Shown piece after piece: positions 17,598 through 25,544 of a stretch of DNA of 64,000 nt. Location: the NCBI RefSeq assembly GCF_016464385.1, contig NZ_JADMLH010000012.1:124001-188000 (forward strand), written 5' to 3'. This DNA comes from Nucisporomicrobium flavum (GTDB taxonomy: Bacteria; Actinomycetota; Actinomycetes; Mycobacteriales; Micromonosporaceae). Every line of letters starts with the position of its first letter. Position 1 is the first letter of the stretch. The notes beneath the pieces were generated by a model, which saw only the letters and a program-made list of their open reading frames with translations, made no database searches and was not told the DNA's origin. The translations under genes and the position numbers were made by a program.

Positions 17598-18497
17598 GTG
17601 TCTACGCATGAGGCCGTGACCTGGACCGCCGCACCCTTCGCCGACGTACCCGAACTGGCCGAGCTCGCCGCGCGCTGCCTGGCTGCCGATGGTGGGTTGC
17701 CCCTCGCCTCGGATCCCGGGTTCCTGCGGAGCCGGTGGGCCGGCGATGCCGTGCTCGCTCAGCAGGCCAGAACCCCTGACGGCCAACTCGTGGCCGCCGG
17801 TGCGCTGCGGCCGGCGCCCGGGGACGGGGAGACGTGGGTGCACGGCGCGGTGTTCGGGGGGATGGTGGATCCGGCTCACCGGTCGGCGGGGCTGGGCGGC
17901 CGGCTGCTCGACTGGGGGCTGACCGAGGGGCGCCGGCTGGGCGGGCGGGTCACGGTCGAGACCGAGTCTTTGACGGGTACGGCCGCACGGCTCTTCGCCG
18001 ACCGTGGGCTGCGGCAAGTGTTCGCCGAGGATGTGATGCGCATCGACCTTGCTGAGGGCGTACCCGGAAAGGGGTGGGCTGACGGGACGCGCCTGGCCGA
18101 ATGGTCCGCGGAGACCGCGGGGCGTTTCTTCCGGGTTTATGAGGCTGCGTTCCGTGACCGGCCCGGGTTTCCGGGGTGGAGCGCGGAGCAGTGGACGGCG
18201 GACGTTGTGGATGAGGACTTCCGGCCGGGCTGGTCGGTGCTCGCGTCGGTGCCCGGCGTGGGCGATGCGGGGTTCGTGACGGCTGCCGTCGGATGGATCG
18301 TGCAGGTCGGCGTGGTACCGGCGGCCCGCGGGCGAGGCCTCGGGGGCGCGCTGGTGTGCGAGGCGCTCCGCCGGATGCGGCGCGACGGGGAGACTGAGGC
18401 ATGGCTCGATGTCAATGTCGACAATCCGGCTGCGGAGCTGTACCGGCGGCTGGGGTTCGAGCATCGGGGCCGACGGGCGCGCTTCGCCGCTCAGTGA
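17598..18497 (+). CDS. Tandem-GNAT N-acetyltransferase (MshD-like architecture)
   Basis: Acetyl-CoA-dependent acetyltransferase with two GNAT domains (299 residues from the GTG at 17598). The first acetyl-CoA loop reads AHRSAGLGGRLL and the second AARGRGLGGALVCEALR, followed by the typical NVDNPAAELYRRLGF ending. Two-domain GNATs of this size include mycothiol synthase MshD, but the diagnostic residues cannot be confirmed by eye, so a specific role is not claimed. TAGCGT at 17585-17590 is a good -10 element 7 bases before this GTG and suggests leaderless expression; in-frame starts at 17568 and 17589 are alternatives. The gene is followed directly by a 14-base tandem array. Confidence 0.75.
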   Translation: MSTHEAVTWTAAPFADVPELAELAARCLAADGGLPLASDPGFLRSRWAGDAVLAQQARTPDGQLVAAGALRPAPGDGETWVHGAVFGGMVDPAHRSAGLGGRLLDWGLTEGRRLGGRVTVETESLTGTAARLFADRGLRQVFAEDVMRIDLAEGVPGKGWADGTRLAEWSAETAGRFFRVYEAAFRDRPGFPGWSAEQWTADVVDEDFRPGWSVLASVPGVGDAGFVTAAVGWIVQVGVVPAARGRGLGGALVCEALRRMRRDGETEAWLDVNVDNPAAELYRRLGFEHRGRRARFAAQ

Positions 18498-18498
18498 G

Positions 18499-18610
18499 GC
18501 GACGCGGTCACGGCGACGCGGTCACGGCGATGCGGTCACGGCGATGCGGTCACGGCGATGCGGTCACGGCGACGCGGTCACGGCGATGCGGTCACGGCCA
18601 CGCAGCTACG
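18499..18610. repeat. Tandem repeat, 8 copies of a 14-base unit
   Basis: GCGAYGCGGTCACG is repeated at 18499, 18513, 18527, 18541, 18555, 18569 and 18583, alternating C or T at position 5, with a degenerate eighth copy at 18597. It begins directly at the stop codon of the acetyltransferase gene. Confidence 0.92.
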
Positions 18611-18740
18611 GCAATGAGCTAGCCTCCTAGGATGCTGAAGAGGGTGTGCGGTTCAGTGCACCGGACCGGACATCGATCAAGCACAGTTCGCGGGTTCAAG
18701 CCAACCGGTCAGACGAACTCCCACCGCTCGGGCGATCGCC

Positions 18741-18790
18741 GACCCGCCGACCGCCGACCGCCGACCGCCGACCGCCGACCGCCGACCGCC
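18741..18790. repeat. Heptamer tandem repeat (CCGCCGA)
   Basis: Seven consecutive near-perfect copies of CCGCCGA. The second array in the same 300-base gap. Confidence 0.8.
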
Positions 18791-18992
18791 CAGGCAACAC
18801 TCAGCGCCTGGAGGACGGCGACCGCCCCGGACGGAAGGTGACCGCCTGGGCGAACCGACCTGCCCACCGCCACCGTGCCCTTTGGGGCGCCGAATGCCCG
18901 ATGTCCTGCTCTCGAACGCCACCAGGCGAGAGTATGGACACGATTCCCCGGGTCGATGTGTCACTCGCCCCCGTCATGCGACACAATGGCTC

Positions 18993-19206
18993 GCGTAGGA
19001 GGGGAGTATTCCTCCGCACCGGTCTCGTCAGCACGGTCTGCGTCCTTCGGGGCGCGCCCGGGGCCGGTGGTTCTCGCTTGCCGCGGTTTGGCGTGTGACG
19101 GGCCTGGTTGGTTCGGGCGGTGCCTGCTCAGCGCGGGGCATCGGTCGGCCGGTGGGGGCGTTTCGCCGGGTGCGGGCTCTTGGGCGGGGGCGGAAGAGAC
19201 CTCCGA
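18993..19206 (+). promoter_or_regulatory. Probable yybP-ykoY manganese riboswitch controlling terC
   Basis: Hallmark GGGGAGTA at 19001-19008 is followed 17 bases on by CGTCAGCACGG (19026-19036), and the region closes with AAGAGACCTCC (19194-19204), whose CCTCC can pair with GGAGG at 18998-19002 to form the basal stem. TerC-family genes are a well-known target of this riboswitch class, which binds Mn2+. About 70 bases then lead to the ribosome binding site of terC. The aptamer was recognised by eye; its boundaries are approximate. Confidence 0.65.
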
Positions 19207-19275
19207 CAGCCGTACGTCGCTGCTCCGGCATCTTGAGCCGGCGCGGCGATGAACCGTGTCTGCCGGAGGTCCTCA

Positions 19276-20274
19276 TTGAACGTGCATGCCTGGGTCTGGT
19301 TCGCCACCCTCGGTGCCCTCGTCGTCATGCTCACCGTCGATCTGCTGATCGTCGGGCGGCGGCCGCATGAGCCGTCGGTGCGTGAGGCCGGCACCTGGGT
19401 GGCGTTCTACATCGGCCTGGCGCTGGTGTTCGGGGCCGGGATGGGGCTGGTCGCCGGGTGGACGCCCGCGGGGGAGTTCTACACCGGGTGGCTCACCGAG
19501 TATTCGCTGAGCGTCGACAACCTGTTCATCTTCATGATCATCATGGCGCGGTTCAACGTGCCCCGGCAGTTCCAGCAGAAGGTGCTGCTGATCGGCATCG
19601 TGCTGGCGCTGGTCATGCGCGGCGCGTTCATCGCCGCCGGCGCCGCGCTCATCCAGCAGTTCTCGTGGGTGTTCTACATCTTCGGCGCGTTCCTGGTCTA
19701 CACCGCGGTCACCCTGTTGCGGGGCGGTGAGGGCGAGGAGGAGTTCAAGGAGAACATCCTGATCCGCTGGGCGAAGCGGGTCTTCCCGGTCTCCAGCTCG
19801 TTCGACAGCGGGCGGATGACCGTCGTCACCGACACCGGCCGGCGGCTGTTCACGCCGATGCTCATCGTGATGATCGCCATCGGCACCACCGACCTCATCT
19901 TCGCGCTCGACTCGATCCCGGCGATCTTCGGCATCACGAAGGAGCCGTACCTGGTCTTCACCGCGAACGTCTTCGCCCTGATGGGTCTCCGACAGCTGTA
20001 CTTCCTGCTCGGCGGCCTGCTGGAGCGCCTCGTCTACCTCAACATCGGGCTGGCGTTCGTGCTCGCGTTCATCGGCGTGAAGCTGTTCCTCGAGGCGCTG
20101 CACACCAACTCGCTGTCGTTCATCAACGGCGGTCACGGCCTGCACTGGGCGCCGGAGATCCCGATCTGGCTGTCGCTGCTGGTCATCATCGGCACGCTGG
20201 GCATCGCCACGGTCGCCAGCCTCGCCAAGTCGTCCCGCGACCGCAAAAAGGAACTGCTGGACACCCCCGCCTGA
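19276..20274 (+). CDS. terC: TerC/Alx-family integral membrane protein (probable Mn2+ exporter)
   Basis: Polytopic membrane protein (332 residues, about eight to nine helices) of the TerC/Alx family, several of which export manganese. The conserved acidic helix boxes SVDNLFIFMIIM and ALDSIPAIFGIT, each with an intramembrane Asp, are present, as is FGAFLVYTAVTLL. A TTG at 19276 is the best start: GGAGGT lies 5 bases upstream and the family begins with an aromatic-rich MNVHAWVW-like N-terminus. An ATG nine codons earlier (19249) would place coding sequence over that ribosome binding site. The riboswitch upstream suggests induction by Mn2+. It converges on typA with a shared terminator between. 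Confidence 0.92.
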   Translation: MNVHAWVWFATLGALVVMLTVDLLIVGRRPHEPSVREAGTWVAFYIGLALVFGAGMGLVAGWTPAGEFYTGWLTEYSLSVDNLFIFMIIMARFNVPRQFQQKVLLIGIVLALVMRGAFIAAGAALIQQFSWVFYIFGAFLVYTAVTLLRGGEGEEEFKENILIRWAKRVFPVSSSFDSGRMTVVTDTGRRLFTPMLIVMIAIGTTDLIFALDSIPAIFGITKEPYLVFTANVFALMGLRQLYFLLGGLLERLVYLNIGLAFVLAFIGVKLFLEALHTNSLSFINGGHGLHWAPEIPIWLSLLVIIGTLGIATVASLAKSSRDRKKELLDTPA

Positions 20275-20280
20275 GCGAAG

Positions 20281-20399
20281 CGCGAGGCAGAGCGGCCCGC
20301 GAGGCAGAGCGGCCCGCGAGGCAGAGCGGCCCGCGAGGCAGAGCGGCCCGCGAGGCAGAGCGGCCCGCGAGGCAAGGCGGCCCGCGAGGCAGGGCGGCC
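20281..20399. repeat. Tandem repeat, 7 copies of a 17-base unit
   Basis: CGCGAGGCAGAGCGGCC is repeated at 20281, 20298, 20315, 20332, 20349, 20366 and 20383, the last two with one or two changes. The array starts right after the terC stop codon. Confidence 0.92.
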
Positions 20400-20504
20400 G
20401 CGGTGCAAAAGAGGCCAGCGGAGCGAAGAGGGCGGCGGAGCGCAGAGGCGAGCGAAGCCAGGCTGCGAAGTGCGCCGCGAGACGTGAGCGGACCCCAGAT
20501 GCGC

Positions 20505-20540
20505 GAGGCCCGCGGCCACCTTGCGGTGGGCGCGGGCCTC
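20505..20540. terminator. Bidirectional terminator between terC and typA
   Basis: A 16-base stem, GAGGCCCGCGGCCACC (20505-20520) against GGTGGGCGCGGGCCTC (20525-20540), one mismatch, TTGC loop, followed by TCTCTC. It serves the two converging genes. Confidence 0.85.
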
Positions 20541-20591
20541 TCTCACATGCTTTCGCGGGTACGGCGCTGAGCACCGTACCCGCGGATGGGT

Positions 20592-22457
20592 TTACTGCTG
20601 GTGCTTGCGGCGGGCCGCGGCGCGGCCCCGGGTCTGCTGGTCGAGCACGACCTTGCGGATCCGCACGGCCGCGGGGGTGACCTCGACGCACTCGTCCTCG
20701 CGGCAGAACTCGAGGGCCTGCTCCAGGGACAGCTTGCGCGGCGGGATCAGCTTCTCCGTCTCGTCGGCGGTCGACGAGCGCATGTTGGTGAGCTTCTTCT
20801 CCTTGGTGATGTTGACGTCCATGTCGTCCTGGCGGCTGTTCTCGCCGACGATCATGCCCTCGTACACCTCGGTGGTGGGCTCCACGAAGAGCTGGCCGCG
20901 CTCCTGCAGGTTGGTCATGGCGAACGCGGTGACCACGCCGGCCCGGTCGGCGACCAGGGAGCCGTTCTGGCGGGTGCGCAGCTCGCCGAACCACGGCTCG
21001 TACGCCTCGAAGATGTGGTGCATGATGCCCGTGCCGCGGGTCTCGGTGAGGAACTCCGTGCGGAAGCCGATCAGGCCGCGGGCCGGGACCAGCCACTCCA
21101 TGCGCAGCCAGCCGGTGCCGTGGTTGATCAGCTCTTCCATCCGGCCCTTGCGGGTGGACAGCAGGCTGGTGATCGCGCCCATGTACTCGTCCGGGGCGTC
21201 GATGGTCAGCCGCTCGACCGGCTCGTGCACCTTGCCGTCGATGACCTTCGTGACCACCTGCGGCTTGCCGACGGTGAGCTCGTACGACTCGCGGCGCATC
21301 TGCTCGACCAGGATCGCGAGGGCGAGCTCGCCGCGGCCCTGGACCTCCCAGGCGTCGGGGCGCTCGGTCGGCAGGACGCGCAGGGAGACGTTACCGATCA
21401 TCTCGCGGTCCAGCCGGTCCTTGACCATGCGGGCGGTGACCTTGCTGCCCTTGACCTTGCCGACCAGCGGCGAGGTGTTGGTGCCGAGGACCATCGAGAT
21501 GGCCGGCTCGTCGACGCTGATCAGCGGCAGCGGGATCGGGTTCTCCGCGTCCGCCAGGGTCTCGCCGATCATGATGTCGGCGATGCCGGCGACGGCCATG
21601 ATGTCGCCCGGGCCGGCGCTCTCGGCCGGCTTGCGCTCGAGGCCCTCGGTGATCAGCAGCTCGGAGATGCGCACGTTGCTGATCGTGCCGTCGGTCTTGC
21701 ACCACGCCACGGTCTGGCCCTTGCGGATCGTGCCCTGGTGCACCCGGCACAGCGCCAGCCGGCCGAGGAAGTTGGAGGCGTCGAGGTTGACGACGTGCGC
21801 CTGCAGCGGCGCGCCCTCGGTGTAGGTCGGGGCCGGGATGGTCCCCAGGATCGTGCTGAACAGCACCTCGAGGTCGGTGCTGTCCTCCGGGACGGTGCCG
21901 TCCTTGGGCTGGGTCAGGGAGGCGATGCCGTCGCGGGCGCACGCGTACACGATCGGGAACTCGATCTGGTGCTCGTCGGCGTCGAGGTCGAGGAAGAGCT
22001 CGTACGTCTCGTCGACAACCTCCTTGATCCGGGCGTCGGGCCGGTCCACCTTGTTGATCACCAGGATGATCGGCAGCTTGGCCTGCAGGGCCTTGCGCAG
22101 CACGAAGCGGGTCTGCGGCAGCGGGCCCTCGGAGGCGTCGACGAGCAGGACGACGCCGTCGACCATGGTGAGGCCGCGCTCGACCTCACCGCCGAAGTCG
22201 GCGTGGCCGGGGGTGTCGATGATGTTGATCGTGACGGGCTCGCCGTCGGCGGGCCGGTAGCTGATCGCCGTGTTCTTGGCGAGAATGGTGATGCCCTTTT
22301 CCCGCTCCAGGTCCATGGAGTCCATGACGCGGTCGGCCATCTCGCCCCGCGCGTGGGACTGGCTCCCCTGGCGCAGCATGGCGTCGACCAGGGTTGTCTT
22401 GCCATGGTCCACGTGGGCGATGATGGCGACGTTGCGTAGGTCGGTGCGGGTCTGCAT
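20592..22457 (-). CDS. typA: Ribosome-associated translational GTPase TypA/BipA
   Basis: EF-G-like GTPase (621 residues) that binds 70S ribosomes and assists 50S assembly and stress or low-temperature growth. The G domain starts at the N-terminus: AHVDHGKTTLVD (G1, residues 14-25), DTPGHADFGGEVER (G3) and NKVDRPDAR (G4). Domains II, III and V follow, and the C-terminal BipA-specific region includes SRQDDMDVNITKEKKLTNMRSS. The extreme C-terminus is basic (RGRAAARRKHQQ). It is divergent from the transglycosylase gene, with 160 bases between the two starts. Length and motifs are standard for the family. Confidence 0.97.
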   Translation of the reverse strand: MQTRTDLRNVAIIAHVDHGKTTLVDAMLRQGSQSHARGEMADRVMDSMDLEREKGITILAKNTAISYRPADGEPVTINIIDTPGHADFGGEVERGLTMVDGVVLLVDASEGPLPQTRFVLRKALQAKLPIILVINKVDRPDARIKEVVDETYELFLDLDADEHQIEFPIVYACARDGIASLTQPKDGTVPEDSTDLEVLFSTILGTIPAPTYTEGAPLQAHVVNLDASNFLGRLALCRVHQGTIRKGQTVAWCKTDGTISNVRISELLITEGLERKPAESAGPGDIMAVAGIADIMIGETLADAENPIPLPLISVDEPAISMVLGTNTSPLVGKVKGSKVTARMVKDRLDREMIGNVSLRVLPTERPDAWEVQGRGELALAILVEQMRRESYELTVGKPQVVTKVIDGKVHEPVERLTIDAPDEYMGAITSLLSTRKGRMEELINHGTGWLRMEWLVPARGLIGFRTEFLTETRGTGIMHHIFEAYEPWFGELRTRQNGSLVADRAGVVTAFAMTNLQERGQLFVEPTTEVYEGMIVGENSRQDDMDVNITKEKKLTNMRSSTADETEKLIPPRKLSLEQALEFCREDECVEVTPAAVRIRKVVLDQQTRGRAAARRKHQQ

Positions 22458-22617
22458 AGGCCTATTGTCCCCGGTCTGGGTTGCCGGTGCCGTCCGGGGT
22501 GTGGATACCGGAACCGGTTGCGACCCCCGTCACGTACGTCCGTTTTGCCGGGCGGCGTCGCGCTCGGGCCGCTGTTAGCGTGCGTGGATCACCAGGCGAA
22601 CGCGGGAGGCACCGTCG

Positions 22618-23412
22618 ATGGAACGCAGGTTCCGGTGGCTCGCCGCCGCGCTCGCCGGGCTGATCGTCGTCGCCGGCTGCGGGCTCGGTGGCGGCGGGGG
22701 CGAGGAGCAGAGGACGCTCCCCGGAGTCGTGACGTCCGATCCGGTGCCGGAGGAGACCACGGAGGTGGCCGAGCCGTCGCCCGAGCCCACGACACCGTCG
22801 CCGGCCCCGGCCACGCGGAAGCCGAAGCCGAAGCGGACGAAGGCCACGCCGACCGAGGATCCGAACAACTTTCAGCTGCCGGCGTGCGCCACCCGGGAGG
22901 GGAGGGCGGTCTCCAAGGCGAAGGCCAAGTCGGCCCTGCTGGCCGCGGCGGGCAGGACGTACTGGCCGACGTCCGCGCCGGCGCTGAAGGTGCCGGGCCG
23001 CCTGGTGCTGGCCACGGCCTGGCATGAGAGCGGCTGGCAGTCGAACATCGTCAACTGCGACGGCGGGCGCGGGCTGATGCAGGTGATGCCGGACACCGAG
23101 GCGTTCGTGAACCAGCGCTTCGAGCAGTCGTTCGACAGCCAGGACTACCGGCAGAACGCGGTGCTGGGCGCCAACTATCTGGCCTGGCTCACGAAGGTCT
23201 TCGGTGACACGTACTTCAAGGGCAGCTACGACCTGAGCACCCGGAAGTGCCGTACGCACTCCAGCATGTGCCTGCTGAACATGGTCATCGCCGCCTACAA
23301 CGTGGGCCGCGGCGGGGTCGACGCCGCGTACGCGGACAAGCGGCTGCCCAACCCCGGGTACGTGGACGTGGTGCGGTCGCTCATGAAGTCGTGTTACTGC
23401 GACAAGTACTGA
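22618..23412 (+). CDS. Lytic transglycosylase-like lipoprotein (SLT domain)
   Basis: Probable cell-surface peptidoglycan lytic transglycosylase (264 residues). A signal peptide ends in the lipobox VAGC, so the protein should be lipid-anchored; a Thr/Pro/Lys-rich linker of about 55 residues follows. The C-terminal half is an SLT/lysozyme-like domain: ATAWHESGWQ contains the probable catalytic Glu (residue 137), then GRGLMQVMP, NAVLGANYLAWL and MVIAAYNVGRGGV, the usual SLT order. GGGAGG lies 12 bases before the ATG. It follows no operon partner; the next gene has its own promoter. Confidence 0.88.
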   Translation: MERRFRWLAAALAGLIVVAGCGLGGGGGEEQRTLPGVVTSDPVPEETTEVAEPSPEPTTPSPAPATRKPKPKRTKATPTEDPNNFQLPACATREGRAVSKAKAKSALLAAAGRTYWPTSAPALKVPGRLVLATAWHESGWQSNIVNCDGGRGLMQVMPDTEAFVNQRFEQSFDSQDYRQNAVLGANYLAWLTKVFGDTYFKGSYDLSTRKCRTHSSMCLLNMVIAAYNVGRGGVDAAYADKRLPNPGYVDVVRSLMKSCYCDKY

Positions 23413-23507
23413 GGCGGGTGACCGGGTCGGCGGGCCGGGTCGGGGTCGAGCTATCATGGCCGGTAGAACCCGAGACTGTGCCCTCCGGCTGCTCACCCCA
23501 TGGCGTT

Positions 23508-23537
23508 TTGACCCGTGAACGAGCCCGGTAGTAAAGT
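23508..23537 (+). promoter_or_regulatory. Housekeeping-type promoter of the L11-like gene
   Basis: TTGACC (23508-23513), 18 bases, TAAAGT (23532-23537), close to the sigma-70-type consensus. The -10 overlaps the right arm of an inverted repeat (AACCCGAGACT at 23467-23477 and AGTCTCGGGGTT at 23535-23546), which could act as an operator or form a hairpin. The leader before the ATG is about 75 bases. Confidence 0.55.
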
Positions 23538-23617
23538 CTCGGGGTTGTCGTGCGTTGATGATGCTGGCGAGCTCCTGACTTCGGCCCGTGCAGCACACAC
23601 TAAGGAGCTTTTGCGCA

Positions 23618-24043
23618 ATGCCGCCCAAGAAGAAGACCCATGAGGTGACCCTCGCGCTTGAGGCGGGTAACGCCGCGATGGTGGACCTCGGTAAGATGCT
23701 CGGCCCGACCGGCGCCAACATGCGCGCCGTCAAGGTGGAGTACGACGAGGCGACGGCGAAGAACCGTGGCGAGATCATCCCCGTCATCGTCAGCGTCTTC
23801 GAGGACCGCAGCCACCAGCTCACCTACAAGACGCCGCCGACGAGCTTCCTGATCCGCAAGGCTCTGGGCATCCAGTCGGGCGCGTCCAACCCGCTGACCC
23901 AGACGGTGGGCACGCTGAGCGGCGAGCAGATCCGCTCGATCGCCGAGCGCAAGCTCCCCGACCTGAACGCCAACGACCTGGAGGCGGCCGTCAAGGTCGT
24001 CGCCGGCACCGCGCGTTCGATGGGCGTCAAGGTCGCCGAGTAA
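23618..24043 (+). CDS. Divergent ribosomal protein L11 paralogue
   Basis: A protein of 141 residues with the two-domain layout of ribosomal protein L11. The C-terminal rRNA-binding half is well conserved (TKTPP-like YKTPPTSFLIRKALG; IAERKLPDLNANDLEAA; GTARSMGVKV). The N-terminal domain is changed: the canonical PAPPVGPALGQHG stretch is replaced by AGNAAMVDLGKMLGPTGAN, so the proline pair contacted by thiostrepton-type antibiotics is missing. No rplA, nusG or secE gene is adjacent, so this is not the standard rplK locus. AAGGAG precedes the ATG and a strong terminator follows, giving a single-gene unit. It could replace or supplement L11 under some condition; that is inference. Confidence 0.85.
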   Translation: MPPKKKTHEVTLALEAGNAAMVDLGKMLGPTGANMRAVKVEYDEATAKNRGEIIPVIVSVFEDRSHQLTYKTPPTSFLIRKALGIQSGASNPLTQTVGTLSGEQIRSIAERKLPDLNANDLEAAVKVVAGTARSMGVKVAE

Positions 24044-24069
24044 GTCTCGACGGCTTTCTGAGCCAGACG

Positions 24070-24101
24070 AAAACGGCAGGCCGCCCGGCCTGCCGTTTTT
24101 G
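24070..24101 (+). terminator. Rho-independent terminator of the L11-like gene
   Basis: AAAACGGCAGGCC pairs with GGCCTGCCGTTTT around a short GCCC loop, followed by a T-run. Since the stem is A- and T-flanked on both sides, it may also stop transcription of the convergent ClpP-like gene. Confidence 0.93.
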
Positions 24102-24110
24102 TTGTGCCCG

Positions 24111-24758
24111 TTACGGGGTCTTGCCGGCGATGACCTCGTCGATGAGGCCGTACTCCTGAGCCTCCGCCGCCGACAGCACACGGCCCGCGGACAGGTCGTC
24201 CTCGATCCGGCTGCGGGTCTGGCCGGTCACCTCGACGAGCCGCAGCACCACCTCCTCCAGCTCCCGCAGGTGCTGCCCGGCCGCCGCGGCGACCTCGTCG
24301 GCCGTACCCATGACGCCGGCCGCCCGGGGCTCCGTCATCCGGAAGCGGGCGTGCCGGTAGGCCGACCGTCTCGTCGCCGCGGCCAGCACCGCGAGGACCG
24401 CGCCGCCCGCCTCGGAGGTGACCACGGCGTGCACCGGGGCCGCCATCGCGTCGATCACGTCGATGACCGCGTGGGCCGCGTTGAGCTCGCCGCCGCCGCT
24501 CGCGACGTGGAGCTGCACCGGCTCCGGGCCTGTGGCCTCCAGGGTGAGCAGGGCCGCCGCGATGCCGGAGGCCGCCTGCGCGGTGAGCGGGCCGCGGACC
24601 ATCACGATGCGCTGGTCGAACAGGCGCTCCTCGAGCCAGCCGGGTATCTGCGGACCGGCTCCGCCGGGCATCGCATCGGGCCACGCGCCGGGAACGCGCC
24701 ACGGTTCGGGGGAGGGCTGGGACGGTTGCCAGCGCAGCGGGTCGTGGCGCAGATCCAT
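24111..24758 (-). CDS. ClpP-like protein lacking the catalytic triad
   Basis: Protein of 215 residues with a ClpP/crotonase-type fold. The core is recognisable from VQLHVASGGGELNAAHAVIDVI (shortened oxyanion-loop region) and from AAEAQEYGLIDEVI near the end, which matches the ClpP C-terminal signature. By alignment to ClpP, the nucleophile Ser position is Gly119 (in SEAGGAV), the His position is Thr142 (in RMTEPR) and the Asp position is Gly192 (in SAGRVLS). All three catalytic residues are therefore lost. It may be a structural partner in mixed Clp rings, like cyanobacterial ClpR, or have another role. It is divergent from the cysteine hydrolase gene. Confidence 0.78.
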   Translation of the reverse strand: MDLRHDPLRWQPSQPSPEPWRVPGAWPDAMPGGAGPQIPGWLEERLFDQRIVMVRGPLTAQAASGIAAALLTLEATGPEPVQLHVASGGGELNAAHAVIDVIDAMAAPVHAVVTSEAGGAVLAVLAAATRRSAYRHARFRMTEPRAAGVMGTADEVAAAAGQHLRELEEVVLRLVEVTGQTRSRIEDDLSAGRVLSAAEAQEYGLIDEVIAGKTP

Positions 24759-24920
24759 CGTGGCCTCCGGGGGCTCGAGGGGTGCGGCCGAGTCTAGGCG
24801 CGCCCGGACCACCCGCCGGAGTGTTTCCGCCGAGGGCGGACAAGGCCGGAACCTTCCGCCCGCCCCGCCACCGGCCCTAGGGTGGGTGTGACGCCCGGCA
24901 CAGGCATTCAGGGAGTGGGC

Positions 24921-25541
24921 ATGTCCGAGACGCTGCACCTCGACCCCGCGACGACCGCGATCGTCCTCATCGAGTTCCAGAACGAGTTCACCTCGGACGG
25001 AGGGGTGCTGCACCAGGCCGTCGCGCCGGTCATGGAGAAGACGGGCATGCTCGCGCGGACGGTCGCGCTCGTCGACGCTGCCCGGGCCGCCGGGGTGACG
25101 ATCATGCACGCGCCGATCACGTTCGCGCCCGGGTACACCGAGCTGTCGCGGCATCCGTACGGGATCCTCAAGGGCGTTGTGGACGGCAACGCGTTCGTGA
25201 AGGGCACGTGGGGCGCGGCGATCGTCGACGAGCTCACGCCCGACGAGGGAGACATCCTCATCGAGGGCAAGCGCGGGCTGGACACGTTCGCCAGCACGAA
25301 CCTCGACTTCATCCTGCGCAGCCGCGGCATCCAGACCGTGATCCTTGCCGGCTTCCTCACGAACTGCTGCGTCGAGTCCACGATGCGCAGCGCGTACGAG
25401 AACGGCTACCGGGTCATCACGCTGACCGACTGCGTCGCAGCCACCTCGGCGGAGGAACACGACAACGCGATCGCGTACGACTATCCGATGTTCTCCCTGC
25501 CCACCGAGGCCGCCACCGTCAGGAGCGCCCTGGGCGCCTGA
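24921..25541 (+). CDS. Isochorismatase-family cysteine hydrolase
   Basis: Cytoplasmic hydrolase (206 residues) of the isochorismatase superfamily. The catalytic Cys lies in AGFLTNCCVEST (Cys150), the conserved Lys is in IEGKRGLD (Lys117), and the N-terminal acidic position reads VLIEFQNEF, with Glu18 where most members have Asp. This Glu version is shared by a recognisable subgroup whose substrates are unknown; nicotinamidase-, ureidoacrylate- and isochorismate-type reactions are all possible. GGAG 9 bases upstream supports the ATG at 24921 instead of the longer open frame. It converges on the metallo-hydrolase gene with only 3 bases between the stops. Confidence 0.82.
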   Translation: MSETLHLDPATTAIVLIEFQNEFTSDGGVLHQAVAPVMEKTGMLARTVALVDAARAAGVTIMHAPITFAPGYTELSRHPYGILKGVVDGNAFVKGTWGAAIVDELTPDEGDILIEGKRGLDTFASTNLDFILRSRGIQTVILAGFLTNCCVESTMRSAYENGYRVITLTDCVAATSAEEHDNAIAYDYPMFSLPTEAATVRSALGA

Positions 25542-25544
25542 GCG

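Larger units (their letters stand above)
18498..19275. other. Intergenic region and leader before terC
   Basis: About 780 bases without a gene. It holds, in order, a 14-base tandem array, a mid-section of ordinary sequence, a heptamer array, and the probable yybP-ykoY riboswitch that precedes terC. Short open frames across the repeats have no features of real proteins. Confidence 0.6.
20275..20591. other. Intergenic region between convergent terC and typA
   Basis: About 320 bases holding a 17-base tandem array on the left and a strong bidirectional hairpin on the right. Nothing else was seen in it. Confidence 0.7.

Noticed and set aside
18685..18710. GGTTCAAGC resembling a tRNA T-loop
   Set aside because: The flanking bases cannot form the T-stem, and no acceptor or anticodon stem is present.
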